A DNA stretch of 64,000 nucleotides from Pelagomonas calceolata. Taxonomy: Eukaryota; Sar; Pelagophyceae; Pelagomonadales; Pelagomonadaceae. Shown here in pieces: positions 18,562 to 27,571 of the stretch. Numbering within the stretch: the first letter of the stretch is position 1; each line of letters begins with the position of its first letter. The stretch is from the NCBI GenBank assembly GCA_918797485.1, contig CAKKNE010000002.1:3252501-3316500 (forward strand), given 5' to 3'. A model generated the notes under the pieces. That model ran no database searches. It worked only from the letters and a program-made list of their open reading frames with translations, and had not been told where the DNA came from. A program made the position numbers and the translations under genes.

Positions 18562-19533
18562 ATGCGTTCGGGCAGCCAGATGGCCTCCGAAGCGAAGGCG
18601 CCGCCCCCATCCCACGTTGCCCAGGACAGACCGGCAGCCAAGGCCCCGCCGCCGGCCCACGTCGCCCAGGACGGGACGCCGAAGCCGCCGAGGAAACCGC
18701 ACGCCGACACCCCAGCCGCCGGTGCCGTCGCGAAGGCGGCGGCGGAAGCGCTCATGGCGGCGCCGGACGGGACGCCGACGCCGCGGCCGCCGGGGAGCGG
18801 CTCGCCACGGGCCACCGCTGCGATGGTCGCGGCGGCGCGGGGAATTCGGACGAAGGAGCGCGACGAGCACGCTGGCGACGCGCTCCGAGCGGCGGCAGCA
18901 GAGGTCGAGGCGGCTACGGGGGAAGCGGCCGCGCCGGGACTGCGCGCGTCGGCCGAGGAGGTCGCCGACGCGGCGCGTGGGCAAGCAGAAACCGCCATGA
19001 AGGAAGTCGCAGTGGCGCAGCAGGCCGAGGCGAAGTCCGTTCTGAAGCGCGCCGCCGCGGAGGCCGACGCGCCCGCCGAGAAGGCGGTGGCCGTCCTCGA
19101 GGCGAAGGCGAAGGCCGTCGAGCCAGCGAGGCCGCGGGCTGCCGCGCGCGCGAAGCCGCCGCCCCGAATCGATGACGACGACGACGACGTCGCTCCATCA
19201 CGACGGAGGCGCTGCGACTGGAAGGGAATGGACATCAAATTCGACCTGCTCCTAGATCAACTCGAGGACGCGTGCCAGATTTCCAAGCATGCCCTCGCCA
19301 TTTTACCGACGGAGGAGGAGAAGAGGGAAATCGATGCGGAGTTAGTGAGGAGGTCGTACGACGAGATGCTCGATAGAGTACGATTGGCGCACGACCGCGC
19401 GACCGACATATTGAAGGAGGCCGGGCCGCCGAAACCGAAGCCTCCTCGACCACCGCCACCCCCACCATACGTCCCCGGCGCCCCGTTCGTCCCGTTCTGC
19501 GGCGAGGGGAACGTGTTGGGGGGAGAGTGGTAA
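18562..19533 (+). CDS. Hypothetical Ala/Pro-rich protein with conserved-looking C-terminal helix
   Basis: 323 residues from ATG 18562; the frame is open from 18421, only 15 bp after the alpha-kinase stop, so the leader must be short. Two near-identical Pro units (AKAPPPSHVAQD and AKAPPPAHVAQD) precede long Ala/Glu/Lys helices. A poly-Asp run is followed by a distinct block, CDWKGMDIKFDLLLDQLEDA to RVRLAHDRATDILKEAG, that has ordinary composition and is probably the folded part. A proline-rich end (PPPPPYVPGAPFVPF) closes the protein. No family recognised. It is one of the few same-strand neighbours in the window, so read-through from the kinase gene is possible. Confidence 0.6.
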   Translation: MRSGSQMASEAKAPPPSHVAQDRPAAKAPPPAHVAQDGTPKPPRKPHADTPAAGAVAKAAAEALMAAPDGTPTPRPPGSGSPRATAAMVAAARGIRTKERDEHAGDALRAAAAEVEAATGEAAAPGLRASAEEVADAARGQAETAMKEVAVAQQAEAKSVLKRAAAEADAPAEKAVAVLEAKAKAVEPARPRAAARAKPPPRIDDDDDDVAPSRRRRCDWKGMDIKFDLLLDQLEDACQISKHALAILPTEEEKREIDAELVRRSYDEMLDRVRLAHDRATDILKEAGPPKPKPPRPPPPPPYVPGAPFVPFCGEGNVLGGEW

Positions 19534-19553
19534 CATTGTGTTAAAAATCAAAA

Positions 19554-20579
19554 CTAGGTCGGCGGCGGCGGCGGCGCAGCCGCACGAGCCGCCCGCTCGG
19601 CGCGCGCCGCGGCGAGCGCGGCCTCGAACCGCTTCGAGTAGACCTTCGTGAAGCCCACACACTCCGAAGAGGAGCGCGGGACGCCGTCCGTGACCGGGCA
19701 CTTGCCCTTTAAAATCTCTTTCTTGGTGAGGCCCCACATGCCCATGGAGGGTTCCGGGTTGAACTCCAAAAGGACCAGTTGGTTATCTGGCGTGACCATC
19801 GCGTCGACGCCGAACAGCTCCCAGGCGTTCGGCAGCGCGAAGAAGTGGCGCTTCTCGCCGGTTGTTGACGGTGGCGGCGGCGCTCCATTCACACCGCGTC
19901 GCAACGCGTCTGCTTTAGCCAATCTTTTAGCGACGCCGGCGATCAGCGTTCTAGCTTGCTTGAGTAATGCGGCACCGTCAAGCTCACCACAAACCCGGAG
20001 GGACTGGTTGTGCTTGGCCGCGTCGTAGGCCGCGTGGTCCACGTTGAAGCTTCTGTTGGTAATGCGCGCATGGTCGTTGTCATCGCTCATCGGTACCGGC
20101 GAGACCAACACTCGAGCATCATCAAAAACAAAACACTCGAGGTCGCCCACGACCAACGCTAATAATCGCAGGTGGAACTTGTTCCCTTGCATCAGAGGCA
20201 GCGAGGGAATGGCCCGCTGCGCGACCCAGAGCGACCGCTCGTCGCCGGCTCTCGCCTCGTTATACGTCTTTTCGAGATCATCGTCCGCACAGAACCGAAT
20301 GCCGAAAGCATTAGAAGAGTCCGCCGGCTTCAGGCACCAGCCCTCCTCGTAGAAGACGCCGTCCTCGTTCAGCGGCCCCTCGCGCCGCTCCGCCCGTCGG
20401 CAATCCGCCTCGCCGGCTATCGTCCAAGTGAGCGGCATGCGCGGCGCGTACCTCGGCAGCAGATCTTTCCTAATCAGCGCGCTCCGCAGGAACAACCTGT
20501 CCGCAACAATCTCCTGCGCGAAGACCCGCGGCCAGGGGACGCCCTTCCAGGCGCTGCTCACGTCGCGGGCGTTGATCAT
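19554..20579 (-). CDS. Tubulin-tyrosine-ligase-family (TTL) ATP-grasp protein
   Basis: 341 residues from ATG 20579 (MINARDVSSAWKGVPWPRVF). TTL-type blocks: EEGWCLKPADSSNAFGIRF (ATP-binding Lys), WVAQRAIPSLPLMQGNKFHL, RLLALVVGDLECFVFDDARV, and the terminal metal-binding block DNQLVLLEFNPEPSMGM. The family ligates Tyr, Glu or Gly to tubulin and other proteins; this short form lacks the N-terminal extension of TTLLs. An in-frame ATG at 20675 would add a segment with two LVLVPAA units encoded by a 21-bp direct repeat, which I take to be leader. It converges on the hypothetical gene with 20 bp between stops. Confidence 0.85.
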   Translation of the reverse strand: MINARDVSSAWKGVPWPRVFAQEIVADRLFLRSALIRKDLLPRYAPRMPLTWTIAGEADCRRAERREGPLNEDGVFYEEGWCLKPADSSNAFGIRFCADDDLEKTYNEARAGDERSLWVAQRAIPSLPLMQGNKFHLRLLALVVGDLECFVFDDARVLVSPVPMSDDNDHARITNRSFNVDHAAYDAAKHNQSLRVCGELDGAALLKQARTLIAGVAKRLAKADALRRGVNGAPPPPSTTGEKRHFFALPNAWELFGVDAMVTPDNQLVLLEFNPEPSMGMWGLTKKEILKGKCPVTDGVPRSSSECVGFTKVYSKRFEAALAAARAERAARAAAPPPPPT

Positions 20580-20608
20580 GGCTGCTCTTGGAAGCGGTGA
20601 TGAGTGGC

Positions 20609-20674
20609 GCGCGGCAGGCACCAGTACCAGTCTTCGTGGAGCTGTGACGAAAGGCGCGGCAGGCACCAGTACCA
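20609..20674. repeat. Two 21-bp perfect direct repeats, 45 bp apart
   Basis: GCGCGGCAGGCACCAGTACC and one further base occur at 20609-20629 and 20654-20674, immediately upstream of the TTL start. They could be leader sequence or paired protein-binding sites. They also keep the TTL frame open. Confidence 0.8.
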
Positions 20675-20746
20675 AAAAATTGAACGTTTCCCAGCCACTA
20701 AGCTGTGTTTGAGCGGTTTGCGACCGTTTTTGGCAGCTTGCCCGAA

Positions 20747-20770
20747 TGCTAGTGTCTTACTGCCGCTAGC
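20747..20770 (-). promoter_or_regulatory. Shared dyad motif, copy 5
   Basis: On the minus strand: GCTAGCG, GCAGTAAGACA, CTAGCA. It is in the divergent spacer between TTL (167 bp from 20579) and the arylsulfatase (187 bp from 20958). Confidence 0.8.
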
Positions 20771-20957
20771 AAGTCGACGCTGGATTTTGCAAGGTGATAC
20801 GCCCCACGACCTTCCAATTTGTTTTCTGAGACACCTCAGCTTCCGAACGTATCGCCCCAAGCGCTCGGAGAAGTGCAACTTTTAACGCTAGCTGTAGCCA
20901 GCACTCACCAGCCAGGCCTCTGGGAGAGGCTGCCAAAACCGCGCGTCGGAGCGAGAG

Positions 20958-22909
20958 ATGAAGCGCGGCACGCGCCTGCTCGTGGGGCTCCTCGGCCTCA
21001 TCACGGCCCTGCAGCTGTTCCACTCCTACGTCACCTTTACGCGGCACGCGGCGGAGACCGCGGACGCGCACCCGGCCGAGCTGCGCCCCAAGCCGCCGGG
21101 CTGGCGCGAACGCTTGCCCAGTGAGAATGCGCCGCCGCTCGAACGTGAAGAACAACCAGTCAGGGACGCTCGAGGAACAAAACCGCACATCGTCTACCTG
21201 CTCGCGGACGACCTGGGCTGGCACGGCGTCGGCTGGCGGAACCCGGAAGTGCAGACCCCGAATTTGGATAGACTCGCGACGAGGGAAGGCTTGCGACTCA
21301 GCCAGCACTATACCTATAGGACGTGCTCGCCGAGCCGCTCGGCCTTGCTCAGTGGGCGACTCGCGCATCACGTCAATCAAGCGAATCCGAATCACCGCCA
21401 CCCGGGCGGCACGATCGCGGCGTCCCGCGATTCACGCCATCGACGCGCGTCGTCTCCAGGAATGATGGAATGAGGTTCCGCGCAGGCGGCGTCGACCTGG
21501 GCATGACGCTATTACCGCAAGCGCTGAAGGAGCGGGGCTATGCTACACACATGCTCGGCAAGTGGCACTTAGGCTTGGGGACCTCGGACCTGGTCCCGAC
21601 GAAGCGCGGCTTCGACACCTGGCTGGGGTTCTTCGCGGGCGCAGAGGACCACTGGAATCATAGAAGGACGGAATTACGGCGGAGTCTTATCGATTTGTGG
21701 TTCGACGACGGTCGGGGCGGCGGGCCCGCTACACAATTCGCGCGGAAGGATCAGTACGGCGACGAGCTCTTCACGGCGCGCTTCGAGAAATTAATCAAGG
21801 AGCACCCTCCCCAGAAACCGTTGTTCGTGTACTACGCGTACCAGGTGCCCCACGAGCCGCTGCAGTCGCCGCGCAAGTTCCTGGCGAAGTACACTGAATT
21901 CCGAGATATCAAGGGAGATAATGATTGGCACTACGTGGAACGGAACGGTCTAGGATTGTCCAGGCAAGAAGCTCCGAAAAGGCGGGCGCAATACCACGCC
22001 ATGGTGTCGTACCTCGACCATTCTGTTGGTAGGGTCGAGCGCGCCCTGAAAAGTAGACAAATGTGGGATTCCTCCCTGATAGTGTTCGCGACGGACAACG
22101 GCGGCGCGACGGGCCACGACGCCGACGTCGGGAACAACTGGCCGTTGAGGGGCGCCAAGTACGCAGATTACGAGGGCGGCGTGCGCGGCGTCTGCTTCGT
22201 GACGGGTGGTGTTTTACCTGTTGATAGGTGGGGCCTGGACCTTACGAACCGACGACATAGGGTGTCGATCGCGGACTGGTACGCCACTTTTGTGGAATTA
22301 GCCGGGGGCGTTCTTGAAGATAGACGCGCGGCCAAAGAACGCCTGCCTCCCTTGGACTCGCGGAGTTTATGGCCGACGATTTCGAAGGGGGAGGACGGGC
22401 CCCGCTCGCAAGAACTGCCGCTGACGGTGCCCGCGCGCGACGCGATGCCGGGAAGTGGAGGTGGCCTCATCCAGGGCCGCCACAAGCTCCTCATAGGCAA
22501 CCAGAAGTCGGCGGTGCTCAATGGGCCTACGTACCCAAATGGCACAATACCAAAGCCGCTCGTCGAGTTCTGCAAGCGCGGCTGCCTCTACGATCTGGAC
22601 GAGGATCCGGGCGAGGTCCGCGACTTGGCTTCAGAAAGGAGCGACGTGCTCGAGGTCATGTTGACGCGCTTCCGCGAGTTGCAGAAAACGGCCTACGCGA
22701 CGCCGCGCTACGCCGTCTGGCCGGACGAAGCGGCGATGGCGAGACATATCGCCGTCGTCGAGCGCGACTACGCGGGCTTCTGGGGCCCCTATACCTCTCT
22801 CTCTGCTGTTGAGAGGGCGGGGTTCGTCGATGGGAACTTCCAGCCGTGGGATAAGCACCACCGGCCCGATCTGGTGGAGGCGCAAAAGAAGCAGTTGTTG
22901 TCTAAATAA
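20958..22909 (+). CDS. Arylsulfatase (ARSB-like), type II membrane anchor, one probable short intron
   Basis: MKRGTRLLVGLLGLITALQL is an N-terminal signal anchor. Sulfatase blocks: IVYLLADDLGWHGVGW (metal Asp pair), CSPSRSALLSGR (the Cys that becomes formylglycine), THMLGKWHLG, RRGFDTWLGFFAGAEDHW-like text, and FATDNGGATGHDADVGNNWPLRG. The first 145 codons and the last 475 are in different frames. No GT-AG intron joins them. Two non-GT choices do: a GC-AG intron 21397-21485 (89 nt, ending in CGCGCAG like the other introns here) or a GA-AG intron 21389-21459 (71 nt, giving a more family-like spacing). A plain frameshift remains possible. The enzyme would remove sulfate esters, for example from sulfated polysaccharide, in the secretory pathway or outside the cell. 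Confidence 0.85.
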
Positions 22910-22920
22910 ATGTTAGCTGT

Positions 22921-23253
22921 CTATCCCTTGGGCCGCGCGGCCTTCTCGGCGATGCCCGACGTGCCCTCGCGGCGGCGCAGCTCGGCGTAGACCTGCTCCG
23001 GCTCGACGCCCGTCGCCGCCCACAGCACCTCGAGGTGGTAGAGCAGGTCGGCGCTCTCGCTCACGACGCCGGCCGCGTTGCCGCTCGCCGCCTCGATGAC
23101 GACTTCCGTCGCCTCCTCGCCGACCTTCTGGGCGCACTTGTTGACGCCCTTGGACAGGAGTTTCGCGGTCCACGACGAGGCCGGGTCCGCGCCCTTGCGC
23201 GACGAGACCGTGGCCCAGAGCTGGTCGAGCGCGTGGGGCTGCATCGAGGCCAT
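22921..23253 (-). CDS. hisE: Phosphoribosyl-ATP pyrophosphatase (HisE), stand-alone
   Basis: 110 residues covering a complete HisE/MazG-like domain: SWTAKLLSKGVNKCAQKVGEE (metal-binding Glu cluster), ATEVVIEA, ESADLLYHLEVLW and RREGTSGIAEKAARPKG at the C-terminus. It hydrolyses phosphoribosyl-ATP to phosphoribosyl-AMP, step 2 of histidine synthesis. It is not fused to HisI, unlike the bifunctional HisIE common in plants and bacteria. No transit peptide is visible from this ATG. The 11-bp gap to the sulfatase stop is among the tightest here. Confidence 0.93.
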   Translation of the reverse strand: MASMQPHALDQLWATVSSRKGADPASSWTAKLLSKGVNKCAQKVGEEATEVVIEAASGNAAGVVSESADLLYHLEVLWAATGVEPEQVYAELRRREGTSGIAEKAARPKG

Positions 23254-23498
23254 CTTGTGCTACGGCAAGCGTACCAGACCACTGCTATAATTGCTGCGCG
23301 TCACGTGTCGCAAACGTCGCGTTTACGCAGCGCTGCAGCAAAGCGATGGCTTTTGACTGTGCTGGCTACGCAACAGATTGCGAGAAACGCAGCAGTGCGA
23401 GGAGTAACGCAGCGAGCAGTAAGCCGCGAGCAACGAGCTTCCAGTGATTCGCACTCAGTGAGCCAATCTCGTCGGCTTGACGCAAAACGTAGGCATTA

Positions 23499-23522
23499 TT
23501 AGCGCAACACACATACTAGGAA
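23499..23522 (+). promoter_or_regulatory. Probable degenerate copy of the shared dyad motif
   Basis: TTAGCGCAACACACATACTAG then GAA: the ends and ACA core words match copy 11 (GTTAGCG ... ACACACTAG), but about one third of positions differ. It lies in the 568-bp divergent spacer between HisE and bL33. The rest of that spacer shows Ala/Gln-codon-like GC repeats but no gene. Confidence 0.35.
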
Positions 23523-23712
23523 TTGCTCGACAGCCGTCGTCTGGAGCAGCAGCCATATCTGAGGCGTGACCGCCTCGTAGCGATCACAGCGATCGCAGCA
23601 ATCGGCTTGCGCCAGCTCTGCCTCCCGCGGTTGCCTGCGCCAAAGCTCTCACGAGGCTGCTGGTGCACCTGGCGCCAGCATCGCGCGGCCGCATACGCCG
23701 TCGCCGCGCCGC

Positions 23713-23723
23713 ATATATATATA
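23713..23723 (+). promoter_or_regulatory. TATA-like run upstream of bL33
   Basis: An 11-bp AT alternation in otherwise GC-rich sequence, 99 bp before the bL33 ATG. The position suits a core promoter; no transcript data support it. Confidence 0.35.
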
Positions 23724-23821
23724 GACAGGGCGTAGCTCCCGAGCTGTGCTCACTCTTTGGACGCCCGCACGCAAATTTCTCTCCGTCGCCGCCGCGACGC
23801 CCGCGACACAGCGGCGGCGCC

Positions 23822-24007
23822 ATGGGCCAAAAGGGCAAGTCCGTGCTCCTGCGCCTCGTGAGCGAGGCCGGCACGGGCTTCTTCTACACTACAAGGAAAA
23901 ATCCGGTCAAAACCCCCCACAAGCTCGCGTTCGTGAAATACGACCCCGTCGTCCGCCGCCGCGTACTCTTCACGGAGAAGAAGATGCCCTCGGGGAAGAA
24001 GCGATAA
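23822..24007 (+). CDS. rpmG: Ribosomal protein bL33 (organellar type)
   Basis: 61 residues, the usual bL33 length: SVLLRLVSEAGTGFFYTTRK, NPVKTPHKLAFVKYDPVVRR, VLFTEKKMPS. It is a component of the bacterial-type large ribosomal subunit near the E site. Lack of the Cys pair is common in mitochondrial forms. The frame is open upstream to 23663 but ATG 23822 gives the standard length, and mitochondrial bL33 usually has no cleaved presequence, so I favour the mitochondrial ribosome. Confidence 0.9.
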   Translation: MGQKGKSVLLRLVSEAGTGFFYTTRKNPVKTPHKLAFVKYDPVVRRRVLFTEKKMPSGKKR

Positions 24008-24031
24008 CGATGATGTTTTAACTTAGTGCCC

Positions 24032-24922
24032 TTAGAGGGAGCGCGAGGTCATCGCCTCGAAGGAGTAGACGCGCGGGAGCGGGTCGATCTGGACGGAGTC
24101 GAGGCGCTGGAGCGGCGAGCCGGCGCCGACGACGGCCGAGGCGGTCGAGGCATAATAGTCTTGCGGCGGCGAGGACGGCGGCGTCGTGGACCAGGAGTCC
24201 GCCGGCGAGGCCGGCGACATGCGCGGGCGGAAGGCCGCCGCCGCAGTCGTTGCGTAGTAGTCGAAGGCCCGCGGGCATCTCACGTGGGCATAGCCGCGGC
24301 CGACGCGCACGCGCGGCTCATTGCTCCAGACTGAGTCGCCGCAGCGCGCGCACGCCCCTTTGCACATCGACACGGGGCGCCGGCCGGCCGCGACGAAGAC
24401 CGGCGTCGTCGGTGGCGGTGTTTGAGGCGGGGAAGACGGCGGCGTCGTGGACCAGGAGTCCGCCGGCGAGGTGAGGCCGCCGAAGCGAGGGCGATCGCGA
24501 CACGTCGATCGCGGCGGCGTCGAGGCCGCCGACGAGAGCGACGAGAGCGACGCTTGCGAATCGCCGCGCTCGTCGAAGTCGCCGACGGCCCAGACGTCGA
24601 CCGGCGACTCGCGCGGCGGCGTCGGCTGGACCGTGGCCTTACGCGGCGTCCCGTCCTCCGACGACGACAGCTCTGAATCGACCTCGAGTGGCGCGAAGGA
24701 CTGGTACGGGTCCGCCGTGTAGTAGTCGTCGCGCGTCCAGCGGTCGGGCCCCGCGGCGCCGACGGTAGCGATCTTCTTGGGCGCTTGCGCGGCGCGTTTC
24801 AGGTTCGGCGGCGGCGGCGGCGCGTAGTGCTCCTCCCAGTCGGCGTCGTAGTCACCGCCGCCGGCGACGCGCGCGTATGTTGAGTCCCTGGGCGTGCGCA
24901 TGAGAAGCAATTTAAACTGCAA
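24032..24922 (-). CDS. Hypothetical Ser/Pro-rich protein with CxxC-HxxC motif
   Basis: 296 residues (275 from a second ATG at 24901 variant start region). Mostly disordered: DSWSTTPPSSPPQ occurs twice, near residues 150 and 247, each preceded by SPA, alongside Ser-rich clusters that resemble proline-directed kinase sites. A compact Cys/His segment (CKGACARCGDSVW, then GYAHVRCP, about residues 190-220) could bind one zinc, in the style of a small zinc ribbon. DYYA/DYYT short motifs recur. No family recognised. A signalling or adaptor role is only a guess. Confidence 0.6.
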   Translation of the reverse strand: MQFKLLLMRTPRDSTYARVAGGGDYDADWEEHYAPPPPPNLKRAAQAPKKIATVGAAGPDRWTRDDYYTADPYQSFAPLEVDSELSSSEDGTPRKATVQPTPPRESPVDVWAVGDFDERGDSQASLSSLSSAASTPPRSTCRDRPRFGGLTSPADSWSTTPPSSPPQTPPPTTPVFVAAGRRPVSMCKGACARCGDSVWSNEPRVRVGRGYAHVRCPRAFDYYATTAAAAFRPRMSPASPADSWSTTPPSSPPQDYYASTASAVVGAGSPLQRLDSVQIDPLPRVYSFEAMTSRSL

Positions 24923-25055
24923 AGCCTGAGAGCCACACGCCGCCGTTACGGTTCTCCCGCGTTAACTTGTGAAGTTTAGGACGCGACGTGCGTAATTTTA
25001 GCGGGCGAGATGCAAGTAAGCCTGGACTACTTTCAATTTTCACTAAATCCTCGCA

Positions 25056-25080
25056 GCTAGCGGTAGTAAGACACTAGCAA
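25056..25080 (+). promoter_or_regulatory. Shared dyad motif, copy 6
   Basis: GCTAGCG, GTAGTAAGACA, CTAGCAA. It ends only 59 bp before the ATG of the Gly/His-rich gene, the shortest distance found, and 133 bp from the start of the Ser/Pro-rich gene on the other strand. Confidence 0.78.
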
Positions 25081-25139
25081 GAAAAATTCTCCTTCCACTC
25101 TGCCCCAGGACGAGAAGGCAGCCCAAACACGACGAAATC

Positions 25140-25404
25140 ATGGGCAAAGGCGCCCACGGCGGACACCGGGGCGGCCACCGGGGCCACCATGGGTTCCACG
25201 GCCGCGGCCACGGCGGCGGGCCCTTCGGCCCCCTGGGGCTGCTCTGCGAGATGATCTGCCTCTGTGGCCGCCCGCGCGGCACGAATCATTCGAAGCACTC
25301 GCGTCGGCAGCGCCACCACCGGCGGATGCAAACGTTCGCCGCAGACGAGAGCATCGATCGAGCGTCGATTCCCACGCAGGCGGCCTCTGCGCGACGCTCT
25401 TCGG

Positions 25405-25441
<37 letters not shown>

Positions 25442-25504
25442 TACGGCCAGGCGCCGGTCGCGCAGAACCCCATGTACCAGGCGCCGCCGCCCTACAACGG
25501 CTAG
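25140..25504 (+). CDS. Small Gly/His-rich, Cys-rich protein with PPPY end; two exons
   Basis: The single-frame reading ends in Arg-rich nonsense, but splicing 25140-25263 to 25380-25504 gives a sensible 82-residue protein. The intron is GT-AG, 116 nt. The parts are a Gly/His run (HGGHRGGHRGHHGFHGRGHG), a hydrophobic Cys core (GLLCEMICLCGLCATLFG, with the junction inside it), a proline run encoded by a CCG microsatellite, and YGQAPVAQNPMYQ then APPPYNG. The Cys core could be a palmitoylated or membrane-inserting segment. PPPY is a WW-domain ligand motif, and a WW protein is encoded at 51.4 kb, though a link is speculative. Confidence 0.65.
25264..25379 (+). other. Spliceosomal intron, GT-AG, 116 nt
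   Basis: GTGGCCGCCC at the donor and CCCACGCAG at the acceptor, phase 1. Removing it restores a Pro-rich C-terminal exon with an in-frame TAG. Confidence 0.65.
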
Positions 25505-25705
25505 GGCGCGACGACGCTCCGGGGCGCGCGTAAGCGAGGCGTCGTACTAGTGGAGAGTCGTAACACGAAGGCTTAGCTTCGAAAGCGGCGGCGGCGCGGG
25601 AGACGACGGCGCGACGAATGTCGTCGGCGGGCCGGGCCAGGTTGGGGTTGTTGTTGGGATCGTAATCGTGGGGGCGGAACTAGAACACACAGAGCCGTCG
25701 CCGGC

Positions 25706-26840
25706 TCAGTCCAGGACCTTGAGCGGCATCGTCGCGACCGTGCCGTACTTCTCCGACGAGTACTTCTTCTTCACGGCCGCGAGCGAGCCCTTCGTCGAGT
25801 GGAGGACGCCGTGCATGTCCTTGAGGCAGGCGTGCAGGTCGCTCTCGGGGTACTGCGCGTAGTGGAGCAGCGTCGGGCTCCACGCGTTGCGGCCCAGGTT
25901 CTTGCGCGCGACGTAGACGGCGCACGCGGCGACCATCGAGGGCAGGTACTTGAGCATCGAGTACTCCTGGAGCATGCGCTCCGCGACGTAGGAGGCGAGC
26001 CAGACCATGCGCCGGTCCGCGTGGCCCGCCTTGAGGTAGCGCATCATGAAGCAGTGGACCTGCGCGCGTCGGAGCGGGTGGGCGCAGAGCCGTCGACGTC
26101 TCGCGTCGATGGCGGGCCGACGAAACACGTCGCGTCGGCGTCGTCATCTCACGTCCGCGGCGCCGCCACCGAAAAACGAACCTCGGACGCGGCGCGCGGA
26201 CGGAGGCGATCGTCATCTTGTATTTGAGCGCCTTGACCATCTTCTCCTCCATGCCGAGGATCTGCTCCTGCGTGTAGGCCTTGTCCGTGATGTAGACCAG
26301 GTCCTTGAGCTCCGGCGGGTAGATCTCCTCGTACTTGCTCGCGAGGAGCAGCGCCGACACGCCGACGAGCTGCAGGTTCGACCGCTCGACGGGCGACCCG
26401 AGCAGGTAGCGGTCGATGAGGTTCACCGTGAGGTACAGCGTCTCGGGCACGAGCTTGAACTTGAGGTGCACCTCGACCAGCCAGTCGATGAGGATCGCGC
26501 GCATCTTCTCGTTGATGTGCGCCTGCTGCCGCATGTACGTCGGGCTCACGCTCGTCTCCAGCTCCTTCTCCCGGAAGTGGACGTACCTGTGTTTGCGGCG
26601 GCGCGTGAGTGTGACGGCGGCGGGCGCCGCGGCGGCGAAGAAAAGCCGGTAAAAAACGGACGCGGCGGCGCGCATGTCATTCACGTACTCGGTGACGGCC
26701 TGGGGGTTCGAGGCGTCCCGCGCGTCGACATCGTCGGCCTTGCGCTCCGACTTGAGCGGCTTCTTGCCGGCGAGCGCGGCGACCGAGTCGCCCGCGTTGG
26801 TGATGTCGCCAAAAACTGCTCGGCTGGTTCTGGTCGCCAT
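25706..26840 (-). CDS. B-type mitotic cyclin, three exons
   Basis: Exons 26840-26674, 26586-26202 and 26059-25706 join to 301 residues. RAVFGDITN near the N-terminus is a destruction-box variant (Phe for Leu). The first junction gives EYVNDMYVHFREKELE, the normal cyclin B linker. The cyclin box follows: EKMRAILIDWLVEVHLKF, LYLTVNLIDRYL, LVGVSALLLASKYEE. The second junction gives KMTIASVHCFMMRYLKAGHAD, then SYVAERMLQEYSML and SMVAACAVYVARKN. It activates CDK1 at mitosis. At 301 residues it is shorter than animal cyclin B, mainly in the N-terminal region. Read without splicing, both introns would be translated and the last third of the protein lost. Confidence 0.92.
26060..26201 (-). other. Cyclin B intron 2, GT-AG, 142 nt
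   Basis: On the minus strand GTCCGCGCGCC at the donor and GACGCGCGCAG at the acceptor, phase 0. Its removal moves the frame to the one that encodes the C-terminal cyclin fold. Confidence 0.85.
26587..26673 (-). other. Cyclin B intron 1, GC-AG, 87 nt
   Basis: Donor GCGCGCCGCC and acceptor CAAACACAG on the minus strand, phase 2. The length is a multiple of three and the intron has no stop, so a gene finder could leave it in. Splicing restores the invariant-like VNDMY linker. Confidence 0.8.
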
Positions 26841-27571
26841 GGTTGAGAGTGTGGCGGCGCGGCGGCTACTGTTTTCTCGTCGTGGGGCGCGGCCTTGTGC
26901 AAGCGCGGTACGAGCGAGACAGTTGCGTCTAGAGAAAAGCGGCGGCGGCGGCCTGCGGGGGGCGTCGAGTCGGCTGCGGTGGCCGCGTGGGTCGCCGCGG
27001 TGCGTGTGGCGGGTCCAGGAGGCCGCGCGGCGCGCGCAGCGGCGCGTCTCGGCCGCACGTTAGGCGTGCAGCGCAGCTGCGGTTTCGCGTTCGGCGCGGC
27101 GCGCGGGGGCGCGCAAAGCCTGCTCTGCGGCCCCTGACAGCCCGGGGGCGCAAGCAGCGAAGAAACTTGGGTGCGCTGGCATTTTACGGCGTCTGCGGCG
27201 ACTAATGGCGTGATCGCAAGCTGAGCAAAACGGCTTTAGCGGCGGGTATTGTGGGAACAGTTTTCTGCTGAACCCCTCTCGTTCTACGTGCAGGGAGCCC
27301 TCTGCAGGCCTGTATGAAGCCCAAGACGCGTTTCAGCACGCGGCGCCGAAAACCCGTGCAGCCCAGGCGCGACTTGCGCCGCTTATTAACGGGCTATTTG
27401 CCGCACGTGGCGCGTGCTGGAGACGTGCTAAGCGTTAATAATCACTCATAGGACGGCCAGCTCGAAAAGCAGACCAAAATAAGCCGAAATAGAGGCTGTA
27501 GAGTCGATAAACCATTTAGAGCGACAAAAAACGCTACGCGGCCGCGCCGGGACGAAAGGACCTAACCAACC
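26841..27571. other. 731-bp divergent spacer
   Basis: Lies between cyclin B and the CW protein. Open frames here are composition shadows without recognisable protein. GCTAAGCG ... CACTCATAG at 27427-27452 is at best a remnant of the shared motif and I do not count it. Confidence 0.5.

Noticed and set aside
20580-20675. N-terminal extension of the TTL protein to the ATG at 20675
   Set aside because: The extra residues come from a 21-bp direct repeat in the leader and have no TTL similarity; kept only as an alternative.
27427-27452. Possible dyad-motif remnant upstream of the CW protein
   Set aside because: Needs several gaps to align; not distinguishable from chance.
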